Shown: positions 46,954 to 58,208, counted from the first letter of the stretch. The stretch is DNA of 64,000 bases from Siphonodentalium dalli (GCA_032622095.1 CP136067.1:134853990-134917989), one strand, 5' to 3'. Program-made: numbers and translations. Notes: generated by a model not told the origin, from the letters alone.

Positions 46954-47762
46954 GACTGTACACTATTTAATAAGCGATAAAACATGATCTTCGGAGAATC
47001 GGACCTTCGGAGAATCGGACCTTCGGAGAATCGGCCCTTCGGAGTTATAGACCTTCGGAGTTATGGGCGTTCGGAGTTATAGGCATTCGGAGTTATGGGC
47101 TTTCGGAGTTATGGGTCTTCGGAGTTATGGGATTTCGGAGAATCGGGACTTCGGAGTTATGGGCTTTCGGAGAATCGGGGCGTCGGAAAATCTGACCTTC
47201 GGAGAATCGGACCTTCGGAGTTATGGGTCTTCGGAAAAACGCTACGTAACCCTTCAAATTGACCTTGCCATTTCCAAAATTTGAGATTTAGGGGTATCTA
47301 TTTTGTATCGAATATAATGGCTATATTAAATGATATATAGACATTGGAGATTGTCGAAGCGATACCATGGACGTCCGACTTTGTATCCAGATTCAATTTG
47401 TCTATGATAATCCAAAATGGCGGCCATAATGGACGCCAAAATAAAAATATTTTATGTTTTTCACTAATATCTTTCAAATCAGTTCCTGCTTTTGGGAACT
47501 GTTTGAGAATTACAACTTTATTTTGTATTGGTCACATTAACTGAACAATGGAGCAATTAAATATGCATTCGTGTGCTCCCTGCCAACTCCGATCCCTTAA
47601 AAATTCGATTATACAGAAAGTGGTATAAAAATTTACAAAAAATCACCATTGGGATTCTAGTCATATTTTCGTCAAAAAAAGGGAAGAACTGGGCAATCTA
47701 GTGACAAATTCCATTTCCTATGAATATTCCAACTCAATTGTACCCAAATTGTCAATTTGGCT

Positions 47763-47862
47763 CAAAATGGCTGCCAAAATGGCAGCCAAAATGGCAGCCA
47801 AAATGGCAGCCAAAATGGCAGCCAAAATGGCAGCCAAAATGGCAGCCAAAATGGCAGCCAGA
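47763..47862. repeat. 12-bp tandem repeat AAAATGGCAGCC, about 8 units
   Basis: A pure run of AAAATGGCAGCC after an initial AAAATGGCTGCC. The equivalent position in copy A has three GGCGGCCATTTTT units and copy C has one AAAATGGCCGCC, so unit number varies between copies. Confidence 0.9.
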
Positions 47863-48140
47863 ATATGGAAAAATGTAAATATTTCCCCAGCGAGTCATGC
47901 AACCGCATACCGGTACCAGTTGTGGTTGATGGAAAATGACTATTCTCTCTTATAGATATTGAATACTACCATTTCTGATGCACCTTGGTTAATTTTTACT
48001 ATTTTAAACACTGAAATTACCAGAATTATTGGATTTTCTATCACAAACTTGACATCAAAATCGGCAAAAATTAACTTTTCAGGTTAAGACAATTTTGTCA
48101 AGTAAAATGGTATCGAAGGTGTTTATTGTCTTGATCTGTC

Positions 48141-48588
48141 TTAAAGGTACGGTTGGCCTTAATTGTCGAAAATATTCATATTTGTTCCAACACCGTAAAC
48201 AGAAAAACATTAAAACGCATACAGTTTCGTTCATATATACCATGACCATCGCGTAAAACAGCATGTCATCATAAAAATCTACTGTATTTTACCTAAGCAA
48301 GAGCCTGATTGTGTTACAGAAGACATCACAATGCTACTGGTTAATCACACACAAATTGTATAAACGCTCTTCGTTAGTTCCATATCAGGAATTCACCAAC
48401 AAAGAACGCTCTTTTTGTTTACCATCATAATATAAACAAACACCAGAAAAAGTAACATTTTATGCTTTTGATTACATAACAATGGTCAAAATTATGACAA
48501 TAACATACTATTTATGCGATATTTCTTATTTGTATACGGACAAAGTTTGTCTACATTTACCCACCACCAAGGCCAACCGTACCTTTAA
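48141..48588. mobile_element. TTAA-flanked MITE nested in foldback B
   Basis: TTAA-AGGTACGGTTGGCCTT and AAGGCCAACCGTACCT-TTAA are perfect inverted ends. Removing it restores a sequence like TTTGATCTGTTTAAAATGTG at 63892-63911 in foldback C, an unoccupied related site. T2/Kolobok-like. Confidence 0.85.
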
Positions 48589-49041
48589 ATGGGTCACACT
48601 TATCTGTTTTTGGACAAATTTCCTCAAGATGGTTTGCAAAATGGCAACCAAATTTGGTAAAAGAAATATTATTCTCTAATGTCCGAAAAGGTAGCAAACT
48701 GTGACTCACTTTGTATTAACCATGTTACTTATGAGGCATAACAAATAATTATAAACGATGTAGTACGGAATTTTGCCAAAACTTATTTTGGATTCTGACC
48801 ATGTTTTTTTGTACGGAAATGAATAGCACTTTGAAACTGAACTGGAAAGGGCATTATTGTGAGGCTATGTGACATAACTACACATGCCCCATCATTATAT
48901 TCCTATAACTTGATTCAAGGACATATAACACTCCGTGTATATTATATAACTGTCCCAATAGGTAGAACCCCAAACTCGAATATCCGTGTTCGGTTCCTTA
49001 AGGAAACCTCACACATCTTACTCCATGCCAAGACCTACACA

Positions 49042-50121
49042 CAGCGATGTGGCTAGAGGGGGGTGTTGGGGTGTCTCACCCCCCCCCCCAACTTTGGTAA
49101 AAATTTTCAACAGTTGGAAATTTCATTTCACACCAACAATGGGTTGAAAATGTTCTTGTCGTTCGATTTTCAAACAATTTATTGGGGGGGAATTAATTGT
49201 TTTTGGACCAATATTTGCATATTTTCCTATTTTTTGTCAAAATTTTGGACTGAAATGGTCATCAGTTGGAAATTTTCCAACCTTAGGGGGGTGACAGGTT
49301 GGAAATTTCCAACATTTGGAAAGCTTGTGTCCTGGTCCTCCCCCGTGGCTAGTCAAAACTGCTACTAACTTTAAGAAAACAATATTGTCATACATTGGTC
49401 AACATTGTCATTGGAATTTTCATCATTTGGAAATTTTCCAACCTTAAGTGGGGGGTGTCAGGTTTGAAAACCAACTCTAAGAAGACTTGAGGCTAGTCTA
49501 GATGCTAGGATTTTGCGATTTTTTTTGTTCAGATTTCAAAATTTTCGAACATCGGGCCGAACCATGGTCGGCCCGGTGTGTCACTGTCCCTCCCCCGTGA
49601 CCAATACAAAACTGCTAATTAGTTTAACAAAACAATAGTTTAGTACATTCGGTCAAACTTGTGGACTGAAATGGTCATCAGTTGGAGAATTTTCCAACCT
49701 AAGAGGGAGTATGAGGTTTGAAATTTCCAACACTAGGGCTGAACAAACATGGACGGACACAATGTCCTGGTGGCTTACCCGTAGCCGTGTGCATTTGTCT
49801 GGAGTAGGCTACTAGATGTTAGGATTTATGCAATTCTCAGGTTAAAGTATCTGAATTTTCTTATACCGGGCATATAGAACAACATAGTTTATGAATACAT
49901 AGGATATTAGGCCTGGATGACTGATGTGCAAGGGGGGTGCACATGGAATTATGCAAAACTTGTGTTTGGTCTGTGATTCTGATTCAAGGGGGGGGGGGAT
50001 ACAAATGGAATTATGCAAAAAGTTGTGTTGGTGTGATGTTCCGACTCAAGGGGGGTGCAGTTGGAATTTCCCAAGGTGGACACCCCCCCCCCCCAACGGA
50101 GACCCTCTAGCCACATCCCTG
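49042..50121. mobile_element. hAT-type MITE nested in foldback B with 8-bp target duplication
   Basis: The ends CAGCGATGTGGCTAGAGGG and CCCTCTAGCCACATCCCTG are flanked by identical CCTACACA (49034-49041 and 50122-50129). The 8-bp duplication and CAG... end are hAT hallmarks. The interior has repeated GTTGGAAATTTCCAAC-like segments and a GGTCGGCCCGGTGTG block. No transposase. Confidence 0.85.
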
Positions 50122-52145
50122 CCTACACACAACGAAGACGGCTACCCAATATGGTCATAGGAAATGACCAAAACAGGGGGGCAAATCCCGATGTGTATTA
50201 CCAAACACCTAATTATGTATTCACCCACATGGTATATAAGTAAATACAATTCCTCAAGATATCATGCTTGTCCTATTCCACTTCCGAGCCTCTAATGCGT
50301 AGAGGCTCGACTATTCTAATACTAGGGTAATCGATTGTCACATATGTATACACTGCTTGTATATATTCACGACATATTAAAGACTTGTACATATATATGT
50401 GTGTGTCCATTACCTCACAGCTACGACAATAAAAGTGTGGCTCATTGGCATCGAAATGACTAATGTCAGGAAAACCGTTTCCCCCACTGTGCATATAAAC
50501 CACCATCAGGATGTAGAACTCTCTGACATTACCTCTATATCGATTAACATGTCCCTGAGTTATTGTGTAAAGCGATACACACCCAAATTTACACATGTAC
50601 AACCCACCCATGACCATACACTCGCTCCATATATGCATAAACACCACACAAATGACCATGTAGCCACTCGTTTTTACACACACGTCACTTCATCCATGAC
50701 CGTACAGCCATATTTAGGTATAACCGTACACCACGCACTTGACTATATAGTCATAAGTCACCATGCAGGTATACTTCTACGACCGTATAATCACTCTATA
50801 TATAGCTCTACACCCCATTCACTCAAGCTATACATATACACCACACCCATAGCAATAGAGTCACTCCAAGTACACATATACGCATCACCAATGGCCATAC
50901 AGACGTTCTATATATATACCAATACCCCGCTCTCACGACCATTCATACACTCCAGGCTTGCATATACACCTCACTCGTGACAATTCAGCCACTCGCTGTA
51001 TGCTCATAACCACATTCGTGCTCATATTGTCAATCATCGTTTACCAATTCACATCACCATTGGCCATATGGTTATTCCATATACACATATTGCCAGCTGC
51101 AATGGTCATATAGCCACTACAGATATACATATGCACCCCACCCATGCCTATAAAGTCACTCCAGGTATACATACCCACCTCACCAGTGGCCATGCAGCTT
51201 TCAAGACATACCAATACCAGCACGTCACCTCAGCATTGGCCATACGGTCACTGCCTGTATAAACATGACCATATAGCCACTCAGGATATGCATATACACC
51301 GCACTCATGACCACAGTCACTCCAGTTGTGCGTGTACACCTCACTAATTGCCATACAATCCTTCAAGACATACCCGTACCATTTACACCACCTCACCATC
51401 GGCCATATGGTATCTCCCTCATACCTATTTGACACATACATGGCATATAGCCACTCAAGATATACACATACACCCCACATATGGCCATATAGTTATTCAA
51501 TGTATCCATATACGAGTCAATATCAATTTTGGTCAAAATTTATGTCCTCGGTGGATGATGAGTGCATAATGCAACGTGCGAATCCCAACTACTGGTCCCA
51601 GTGTGCATCTCTATCACTGTCACAACATGCACACACAAATAAGCGTGGTGTTCGGGTATATATGTATGTAATGGGCTCATTCATGGCCAGATTTGACCAA
51701 AATGGCCTGTCCCCAGGAACATTTTACAGGCTAAAATCGAAATTTCGGTATTTTAACTACCATGCCACCGAGAAAATCCTCTGGCATATCATTAGTTTAG
51801 TTCTTGGTATAAACTACTGTCACATATACACCACCCAAGATTGAACTTAACTAAGTGAAAATTGCTCAGAAACTTTGTACCTCAGCATTTTGTCTCTCAT
51901 GTAACGAAGTGCTATTTACTTGACATAAGACGTATCCCTGATATTTATAATCTCCGTATTTTGTTCTCCGTGATGCTGTGTACGTCACAATATCGGAAAC
52001 GCATGTCGTCTGAATCAAAAAAACAACTTGCGATAACACAATTATATAATAGGTAGGTTGACCCCCTTGCGTACTTTTCAAAGTCGTCTTTTAAATAACG
52101 CATGTTTGTTCGCTATAACATATGTATAATTATATTTCAAATAAA

Positions 52146-52307
52146 ATGTTTCCGAAGCCACTGTGGTGTATTTTATACTTCCCTATTTTCGCCATACTGG
52201 AGGGAGAACTCATTGAATGCCGTGACCAGAATGGTATGTACTATCTCTACTGTAACGCTCTCTGCTGTAACAGGGCAAAACGTCACAGGAGAGACCAATA
52301 CTGTAAC
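52146..52307 (+). CDS. Possible exon of a small secreted cysteine-rich protein
   Basis: A frame from ATG at 52146 (or 52122) reads MFPKPLWCILYFPIFAILEG, a credible signal peptide. It continues with IECRDQNGMYYLYCNALCCN and a basic RAKRHRRDQYCN stretch. The cysteine order C-x8-C-x3-CC-x10-C with nearby YY recalls extracellular modules of shisa-like or Cys/Tyr-rich membrane proteins, but the match is not strong enough to name. It lies in the part of foldback B that copy A lacks (51500-52300). The 3' limit is a guess; the frame runs into foldback sequence after about 52305 and a weak donor lies at ACT-GTAACG. Confidence 0.35.
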
Positions 52308-52654
52308 GATAGTCAAACTTTGTCATCAACCACAACTTGTATGTGGTTGCATGGCACGCATCATGGGTAATATTTAAAAGAAAATTCACATTTTGGCCGC
52401 CATTTTTGCAGCCATTTTGAGCCAAAGTGACAATTTTGGAACCAATGAGTTGGAATATGCATAATAAATGGAATGTTTCACTAAAATTGCACAGTTCTGC
52501 CCATTTCTTGGTGAAATATGACTAGAAATCACAATGGTGATTTTGGGAAAGTGTTATACCGCTTTCTGTAAAATCGAATTTTTGAGAGATCAGAAGGGGA
52601 TCATAAAGGACATACACTTTATGAAATACCGCATAACAAAAAGAGCTGAACTCT

Positions 52655-52973
52655 CAGCACAAGCAATACACTCATATGAGATTTAAAACATTTATCTAGA
52701 AAACCCCATCTCAACCTGGGCAGCATATAATTTTCCGGTGTGTTGTGTGTTTACAACTTCACTTTAACTAGCAACTTTTAAAAATATATAAAGTAAACAC
52801 GAGTGCATTTCATGGATAAATGCACATTACACAAAGTCCAGTGCAAAGTCTGGAATAAATAATTAGATAAAATAATTTTTTTTTTTTAAGTTGTTTCACT
52901 GGTTGTGTCAGCTGGTTGTTTTGAGTTTTTCATGATAAATGTTTTTAATCTCATGAGTGTATTGCTTGTGCTC
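52655..52973. mobile_element. Inverted-repeat element (MITE)
   Basis: AGCACAAGCAATACACTCAT and GAGATTTAAAACATTTATC face GATAAATGTTTTTAATCTC and ATGAGTGTATTGCTTGTGCT, arms of about 40 bp. The centre contains A/T-rich sequence without coding potential. Confidence 0.65.
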
Positions 52974-53008
52974 ATAGTTATAATTTATTAGTATTTGAGT
53001 TTAACTGG

Positions 53009-53150
53009 TGGCGAAAGTACACCAAAGTTGGATGATGCTGGAAAAAAACAGAATGGTCAAATTACGAATGACTGATAATTATTATATATGTTCATTCTAA
53101 TTTAACCATTCTCTGTTTCTCAACATCAGCCACCTTCACTGGACATTATA
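53009..53150. repeat. Imperfect inverted repeat
   Basis: GGATGATGCTGGAAAAAAAC and AGAATGGTCAAATTA loosely face TAATTTAACCATTCT and GTTTCTCAACATCAGCC. Probably a degraded MITE. Confidence 0.4.
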
Positions 53151-54057
53151 CACCCTGATGTTTTTGGCTATAATGGCACTCCAGCTTGATAAATTTCATT
53201 CAAATGTGACTGGAAAGGGGGGGTCCCAAAACCATGAGTGGAAAAAAATATTTTTTTGCACAAAGAGGGGGGGGGGTGGGGGTCCAAAGTGCTGCAAAAA
53301 AAAATTCAATGTTGTGTATGCAAATTTTTTCCTGCCCCCCCCCCCCCCCCCCTGATCCAGGCGGTAAAGCTGTTTATTGGCAAAAATATATAATTTTGAA
53401 CTTCTGCAAATATTATTTTGTTTTTGTTATACATGTAGCTAGTGTTAATGTACCTTTTAGGAGGCCAGTGATACTAAAACAGTGCTGCATTTTGGTCTAA
53501 GTCTGTTAAACAGCCATATGCTTTGTGTCTGGTACAGGGGATATAAGAAAAAAGTTCTATCTTAGTATGGGTACATTACCAATCATTGAGACACTTGAGA
53601 TGTCATCGAAGCCTATACAATATCAAATCCCCACTTTAACGTCACAACAAGCTCACAGATTCCGGTCCTTGCGATAGATCGTGGTGGCAGTTGATTAATT
53701 GGTCGTCTGGTGGTTTTAAATATGACACAGGTAACATTGATTAGATGCGGAAAGCTTGATCACAATTGAGGCCATTCCAAAATACACTTTGTGTTTCCCG
53801 GCCCCCTACTCAAGCAATCCTCCATATTTAAACTATGTTATTGCGCCCTCACCACATAACTAGTTTCGTTTAAGTCCATCAAGGCACTCACAGTGTGAAT
53901 AGAAAGTTATTCAAATCCAGCCGATCAAATAATAGGTATCATCATCGTGAGAATGCCATTAGTATACATGTATCACCGGCTTCTCGATTTGTCAACATTT
54001 AACTCATTACGGTATTTGTCATAAATTTATGCAAATCGTTTTAAGCGTTGCAAGTTG
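53151..54057. other. Stretch with no recognised feature
   Basis: Contains G and C runs (53216-53222, 53267-53282, 53335-53352). No credible gene. Confidence 0.4.
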
Positions 54058-54118
54058 CACAAGAATATATTACTTTGCAAGTTGCAACTTGCAACTTGCA
54101 AAGTAATATATTCTTGTG
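54058..54118. repeat. Perfect 61-base palindrome
   Basis: CACAAGAATATATTACTTTG and CAAGTTGCAA form the left 30-base arm and match the right arm exactly around a single central C at 54088. The centre also reads as GCAAGTTGCAACTTGC repeats. Confidence 0.9.
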
Positions 54119-54382
54119 TTTTAATAATGTAGATCGATGTGGGTGCAGTCATTGCTGTTGCAAATATGTTGATGGGGAAATAAGCAACGCCCGGTATCTG
54201 ACAATAATCTGACAATAATCAGTAATAGTCTGTATTTTAGAGTTATCTTTCGTTGCGTAAAACATATTACTAACTGTGATGTTACAGTAAATGTTTACAA
54301 GCAATGGTTTCAAGATACAGAATCGCGTCACTGGATGATTAATGATAACAAAAGTAAGAGCAAAATAGTTATATATATTCAC

Positions 54383-54889
54383 AGATCATGCCATGAATCT
54401 CTACTCTGGCTGACGCCGGTAGAGATCATATTCCACCAATACAAAACCTTGGGACTTTTTGAAGTTTTGACAGCTAGGGAACCTCGTATTGCGGGGAAAA
54501 TATTTCTTAGTTATTATCTATTCCTTAATAATGTACTTCACTGTGGGTGAAGGTCCCAAATCGAAATTGCATTATTTTGTGTGACTTTTCTGAGCTGATA
54601 TCGCAATAAACATTGAATTAATTACCAAGGATAAATTCCATAATTGTAAGCGACGCAAAGCAAAATCGCGCACAAAGTCAATTAAATCGTGAAATTTCGA
54701 GTTAGGACCTTCACCTGGAGGGAAGTAAATTATTATGGAACAGATAATAACTAAGAAATATATTCCCAGTGTTATGTTGTCCAACTTCATACGGTGCCCT
54801 GTCAAAACTTAAAACAGTTCCAAGGTTTTGTACTGGTGGAATATGATCTCTACGGGCGTTAGCCAGAGCAGAGATTCATGACATGATCT
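54383..54889. mobile_element. Palindromic MITE, family P1, copy 2
   Basis: AGATCATGCCATGAATCTCT at the left and AGAGATTCATGACATGATCT at the right, with the GTACAAAACCTTGG-like arms of 11581-12062 conserved. It lies just upstream of the insulin-like exon. Confidence 0.75.
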
Positions 54890-55247
54890 AATTTTTTCAA
54901 TTCTTCTTGGAAATTGTGTAGCTGCCCCGCCGCGAAGGCCTTGGTGTACTTTAAGGATAACAATACGTCCATGTTACCTCTTTGAAACGTCAATTGAACA
55001 TATACCTATAAATATGTGTTTACTTACTGGTGGAACTTACAGGGTAGAGAAACAAATATATTTTGAATATGGCCTGCCGACGGATGGGCTTGGTGCATCA
55101 ATCAGACACCCACTGGACGTCGCGATAAAAAAAAATCTTCTCGCGAACGTGGGATCAATTGAATAAAAACCAGAGGGACACAGATTCCGGCCACTATCTG
55201 CCCCCCCCCCCAAACAGCCAGCAAACAGGAACATATGCTGATCATGG
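54890..55247 (+). promoter_or_regulatory. 5' flank of the insulin-like gene
   Basis: About 360 bases between the MITE and the start codon. A TTGAATAAAAACC motif at 55158-55170 could act as a weak TATA-like box and a C run lies at 55201-55210. No transcription start can be assigned from sequence alone. Confidence 0.3.
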
Positions 55248-55458
55248 ATGCACTCGATCTGGTTAGGTGTTGTGCTGGTTGTCGGGTTTATCCGGTTTGG
55301 CGACGCCGCTGAGAACCGTATATGTGATAGAGACAGTAGTGCCCATCCATATGGCCTATGTGGCGACAGATTGACTAATTACGTGAGTCTCATTTGTAGA
55401 GAACACGGCCGACCACATATTCCTCCGAACGGAAAAAGGGCCCAGAAACTTGGTGTCG
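55248..55458 (+). CDS. Insulin-like peptide precursor, first coding exon (signal peptide and B chain)
   Basis: The 70-residue exon starts with a signal peptide (core WLGVVLVVGFI, likely cleavage after GDA at about residue 20). It then has a B chain with Cys at 26, 38 and 50. AHPYGLCGDRL...SLIC has the exact insulin B spacing: CG, Leu four residues after the first Cys, and twelve positions from Cys 38 to Cys 50. The extra Cys 26 is characteristic of molluscan insulin-related peptides. GKR at 62-64 is a prohormone cleavage site, so what follows is C peptide. The exon ends at TCG-GTGAGT, a strong donor, in phase 1, as expected for the conserved intron in the insulin C peptide. The product would be a secreted hormone acting on an insulin receptor tyrosine kinase. 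An A chain (CC-x3-C-x8-C) was not found up to the window end. Confidence 0.8.
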
Positions 55459-56213
55459 GTGAGTAACTTACATATATATGCATGACTTGATCTATAGTTG
55501 AAATATTTTTGTAATGCAAATACAACTGCGTATCTCTCGCAAATGTTACTTCCAATGAAGATGGCTTTTTTCTGAGGGTTATGAATTTCCTAAGGGGCTT
55601 ACCTTCAAAAAATTAATAGACAAATTTTTTTTTATTGAAAAAACATATATAACTGGAATATGAGACAGACATGCACAAGACACCCCCATGCTGGCTCATG
55701 AACATAATATTATAAACCACAAATCATTCAAATGCGGCGTATGGTGACTCAGATATAGTGCGTTGAAGATGTTATGGATGCACGGACATACCCCCGAGAA
55801 CACCTACTTTTGCGATGCAGACAATCCTTTGTGGGGCGAAGCGCCCCTATCCAGGAAGAAGTTGTGTGCAGGTCAAATTTAGTTGGGTGCGAGATATTAA
55901 AAGTAAATAAATCAATAAATATTGACAGCTTTGTTGAAACATGGTATCAGTCTAATAAGAATTTTCAGTATAGAGATGTTGATACATAAGCATATTTAAA
56001 GCTATGGTTACACAAATATCCGAAGTGGTGTTGCCTAATATAGTGCACCCAACAAATCTACGGTTAACTATTGGTTCAAATACTGTCACAGGGTATATAT
56101 ATATGTTTACCCACCTCTTCCTTTGACTGTTCCGTGTATTCATTTCAGTGAATTATTTGCTGGGGGGGGGGGGGGGCTTTGTTTAGAACTATTGTTTAAT
56201 GATTGCTCCGGTG
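55459..56213 (+). other. Probable intron of the insulin-like gene; no certain exon
   Basis: Begins with donor GTGAGT. A frame at 55768-55989 could follow in phase 1 from an acceptor-like TTGAAG at 55763-55768 (VMDARTYPREHLLLRCR, then IQEEVVCRSNLVGCEILK). It lacks the double Cys of an insulin A chain, so I do not call it an exon. Confidence 0.4.
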
Positions 56214-56491
56214 TGTAAGATGGATAACTCGAAAATCAAGAGGTTATTATTGTTAATAGTAACCACTTGATTTTCGAGTTATCTATCTTATAACCGCAAT
56301 TTGTCCGTTTGAGCACGTGGTTCTGGACAAGTTTTGGTCCACAAACAATAGAAACAGCAAGCTTCAAACATCGATATCTAATCACTCTGATCTTTGATGG
56401 GTGGGTTCCTCGACTCGAATCAAATATTTTTTACCCCCGAAACCAAAGAAATAGTAATTTAGGAGTGTCTGATCGGTTTGAGTACCTTTAA
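56214..56491 (-). mobile_element. TTAA-type MITE, family T1, partial reverse copy with hairpin
   Basis: The right end GATCGGTTTGAGTACCT-TTAA (TTAA 56488-56491) is preceded by the family interior GGGTTCCTCGACTCGAATCA. At the left, GATGGATAACTCGAAAATCA faces TGATTTTCGAGTTATCTATC across 56218-56292, replacing the usual left terminus. Confidence 0.65.
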
Positions 56492-56752
56492 ATAAAATTA
56501 TAAGTTTGAGTTCCTGGCTTTCCAAAAAATGGGCGTCATCTTTTAAATTATACTGGGCAATTTCGTGTCAAGTTTCTACTTTCTAATAATCCATTCTGAT
56601 ATTAGACTCGTCCCTGGCTCATATGTGAAACACTACTGCGCTGTCGCTCTGTGACGTGCCCTCCCATAATAACGACGTCCAAAGCAGAGCGATGGCAAGG
56701 TTTATAGTCCGGGGACCAGTCAATTCTGATATATGTTCGGTAATATAGAGGA

Positions 56753-56908
56753 TATCTAGTGTGTTTTTAGGGGATAGCGAAAATTATCTCATGAAAGACT
56801 GAGACAAGTGTCTATTTTTCGCGAGTGGCTTGCTACGAGCGAAAAATAAACATTTGTCGCGGTCATGAATGAGATAATGTTCAGTATCCACTCAAAACAC
56901 TAGATTTT
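56753..56908. mobile_element. Palindromic MITE
   Basis: ATCTAGTGTGTTTTTAGGGG and ATTATCTCATGAAAGACTG face CATGAATGAGATAATGTTC and ACTCAAAACACTAGATT. The centre is TTTTTCGCGAGTGGCTTGCT ... AGCGAAAAATAAA. Confidence 0.65.
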
Positions 56909-58065
56909 ATTTATATTTTATAAGCGATGTGCATATACACATTATAGCCGGGTCAAATCTAAAATACTTCATAATAGCATTATAATAATGCTACATGTAC
57001 TATATATGGTTAACATTTTACATTTCGATTATAGTTATTCAAGAAATTCAGTTACGTCATAAACGTCAGTAACGTGAAAGCAACAATGGATGTGTAGTTT
57101 TCTATATCTTCACTGCTAGCCATGGATAACGATTATTATCTTACAATATAGCTATATTTCATCAAATACACGCGAAAACACCTAGGCGGTTTCCGATCTT
57201 GTATCCTGGATGGCAACAAGGATATCGTGGATGGCAACAGCTGGTGAACGTGCGTTTCGACAACTGGCTTGTTTTCAAAACAAAACGTCTAAATAACCAA
57301 CTAAAAGTCGTAAAATAATATACTCGTGTGCTACGAATGTAAAATAATCAATAATTAGTTCAATAAAGTTGACAAAATGTGGAGACACGGCCCAAAAAGC
57401 TCAAAATAACCACCCAAAAATGTTTGGAAATCGAAAAAGTAACGAAGTTTATACATTGTTTACAGCGCGCACGAATACGGACTATTTTGACAACTTCTAT
57501 TTTAGCGAAGTAGGGAATTCCCCGTAATTCAGTACGGTCTTGATCAAAAGCTACTGAACGCATTTTTTATTCGATAAAATACAGAAGGGAAAATCAAATT
57601 AATTTTATCTTATGTTAAGGATATAAAACAGAATACTTACGAACAGTCCGTGATTTATTGCATTTCCTCTAAATGAAGTTTAATGGGTTATTTTAGTGCG
57701 AGTCAGAACTCGATTGTCGTCAATGTCGAAAAGTTCAAAATTCACCAAAACTCTGAATGAACAGTCATCTCCGACAATGCCTCTCGCCAACACTATCACT
57801 ACCCAAGGAGATTGCACCATAAAATAATACAATTATCCTGTTAAAAGTGACAATTATGTCGAACATATGAAACGAAAATATCGTCGCCTCTTCATTGAAT
57901 CGGATTCCAGCCAAAGTGAAATTGAATAGTTACGTGAATTTCTCAGAATTTGACTTATCACAACGTCGCGTGCTGAGAATTGTGTACGTTGTGTGTTGCT
58001 CGTAATAAAATAGTTCCTGTTTTAAATTGAGTTTTATTGCATTTTTATGGGACGAATTGTAAGAT
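56909..58065. other. Stretch with no firm feature; one weak minus-strand frame
   Basis: A 67-codon frame at 57360-57563 (minus, MRSVAFDQDRTELRGIPYF) is possible but unrecognised. A small direct repeat of GGATGGCAACA lies at 57208 and 57230. Otherwise nothing was seen. Confidence 0.35.
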
Positions 58066-58208
58066 AAATTGGTTATCATCACCCTGTGTGTTTCCGAGAT
58101 CCGTATTCAAGTCTCGCTGCCTTATCTGGACTCGTCGATAGACTGCCCAGAGAAGGCAGCTCGACTTGAATACGGATCTCAGAAACACACATGGTGGTGA
58201 TAATCTAT
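58066..58208. mobile_element. Small inverted-repeat MITE
   Basis: GTGTGTTTCCGAGATCCGTA and TTCAAGTCTCGCTGCCTTAT face AGAAGGCAGCTCGACTTGAA and TACGGATCTCAGAAACACAC, arms of about 55-60 bp. Confidence 0.7.

Larger units (their letters stand above)
46010..47240. repeat. Palindrome of TTCGGAG-type tandem repeats, with nested hAT MITEs
   Basis: The left array (46016-46280) has units such as CCGAAGACCCGATTCTCCGA and CCCATAACTCCGAAG. The right array (46987-47235) has the complement, TTCGGAGTTATGGGCTTTCG and CGGAGAATCGGACC. Inner flanks TTTATCGGGG...ACTAAATAGTGTACAG and CTGTACACTATTTAATAAGC also match inversely, so the original loop was interrupted at about 46324 and 46954. Confidence 0.7.
47591..52591. 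mobile_element. Foldback-type element, copy B (complete ends visible)
   Basis: The ends GATCCCTTAAAAATTCGATT and (reverse) GATCTCTCAAAAATTCGATT match. The arms share GGGATTCTAGTCATATTT, GAATATTCCAACTCA, CAAAATGGCTGCC and ACCAAATTTGGTAAAAG with copies A and C. The loop holds the opposed GTATAC/GAGTGACTGTA tandem arrays (about 48870-49033 and 50590-51500). Two younger elements are nested at 48141-48588 and 49042-50121. Positions 51500-52300 are not shared with copy A. Confidence 0.75.

Noticed and set aside
47701..47955. 84-codon frame with KMAAKMAAKMAA repeats
   Set aside because: It arises from the 12-bp AAAATGGCAGCC tandem repeat in foldback B.
55037..55234. 65-codon minus-strand frame next to the insulin-like exon
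   Set aside because: It overlaps the gene's 5' flank, gains a Gly run from a C homopolymer, and has no recognisable domain.
55768..55989. Candidate second exon of the insulin-like gene (RCRQSF ... VVCRSNLVGCEILK)
   Set aside because: It can be joined in phase 1, but it lacks the double cysteine and C-x8-C spacing of an A chain, and the acceptor context is weak.
57990..58010. VVCCS motif as an insulin A-chain start
   Set aside because: The frame stops one codon after the CC pair and no later cysteines follow.
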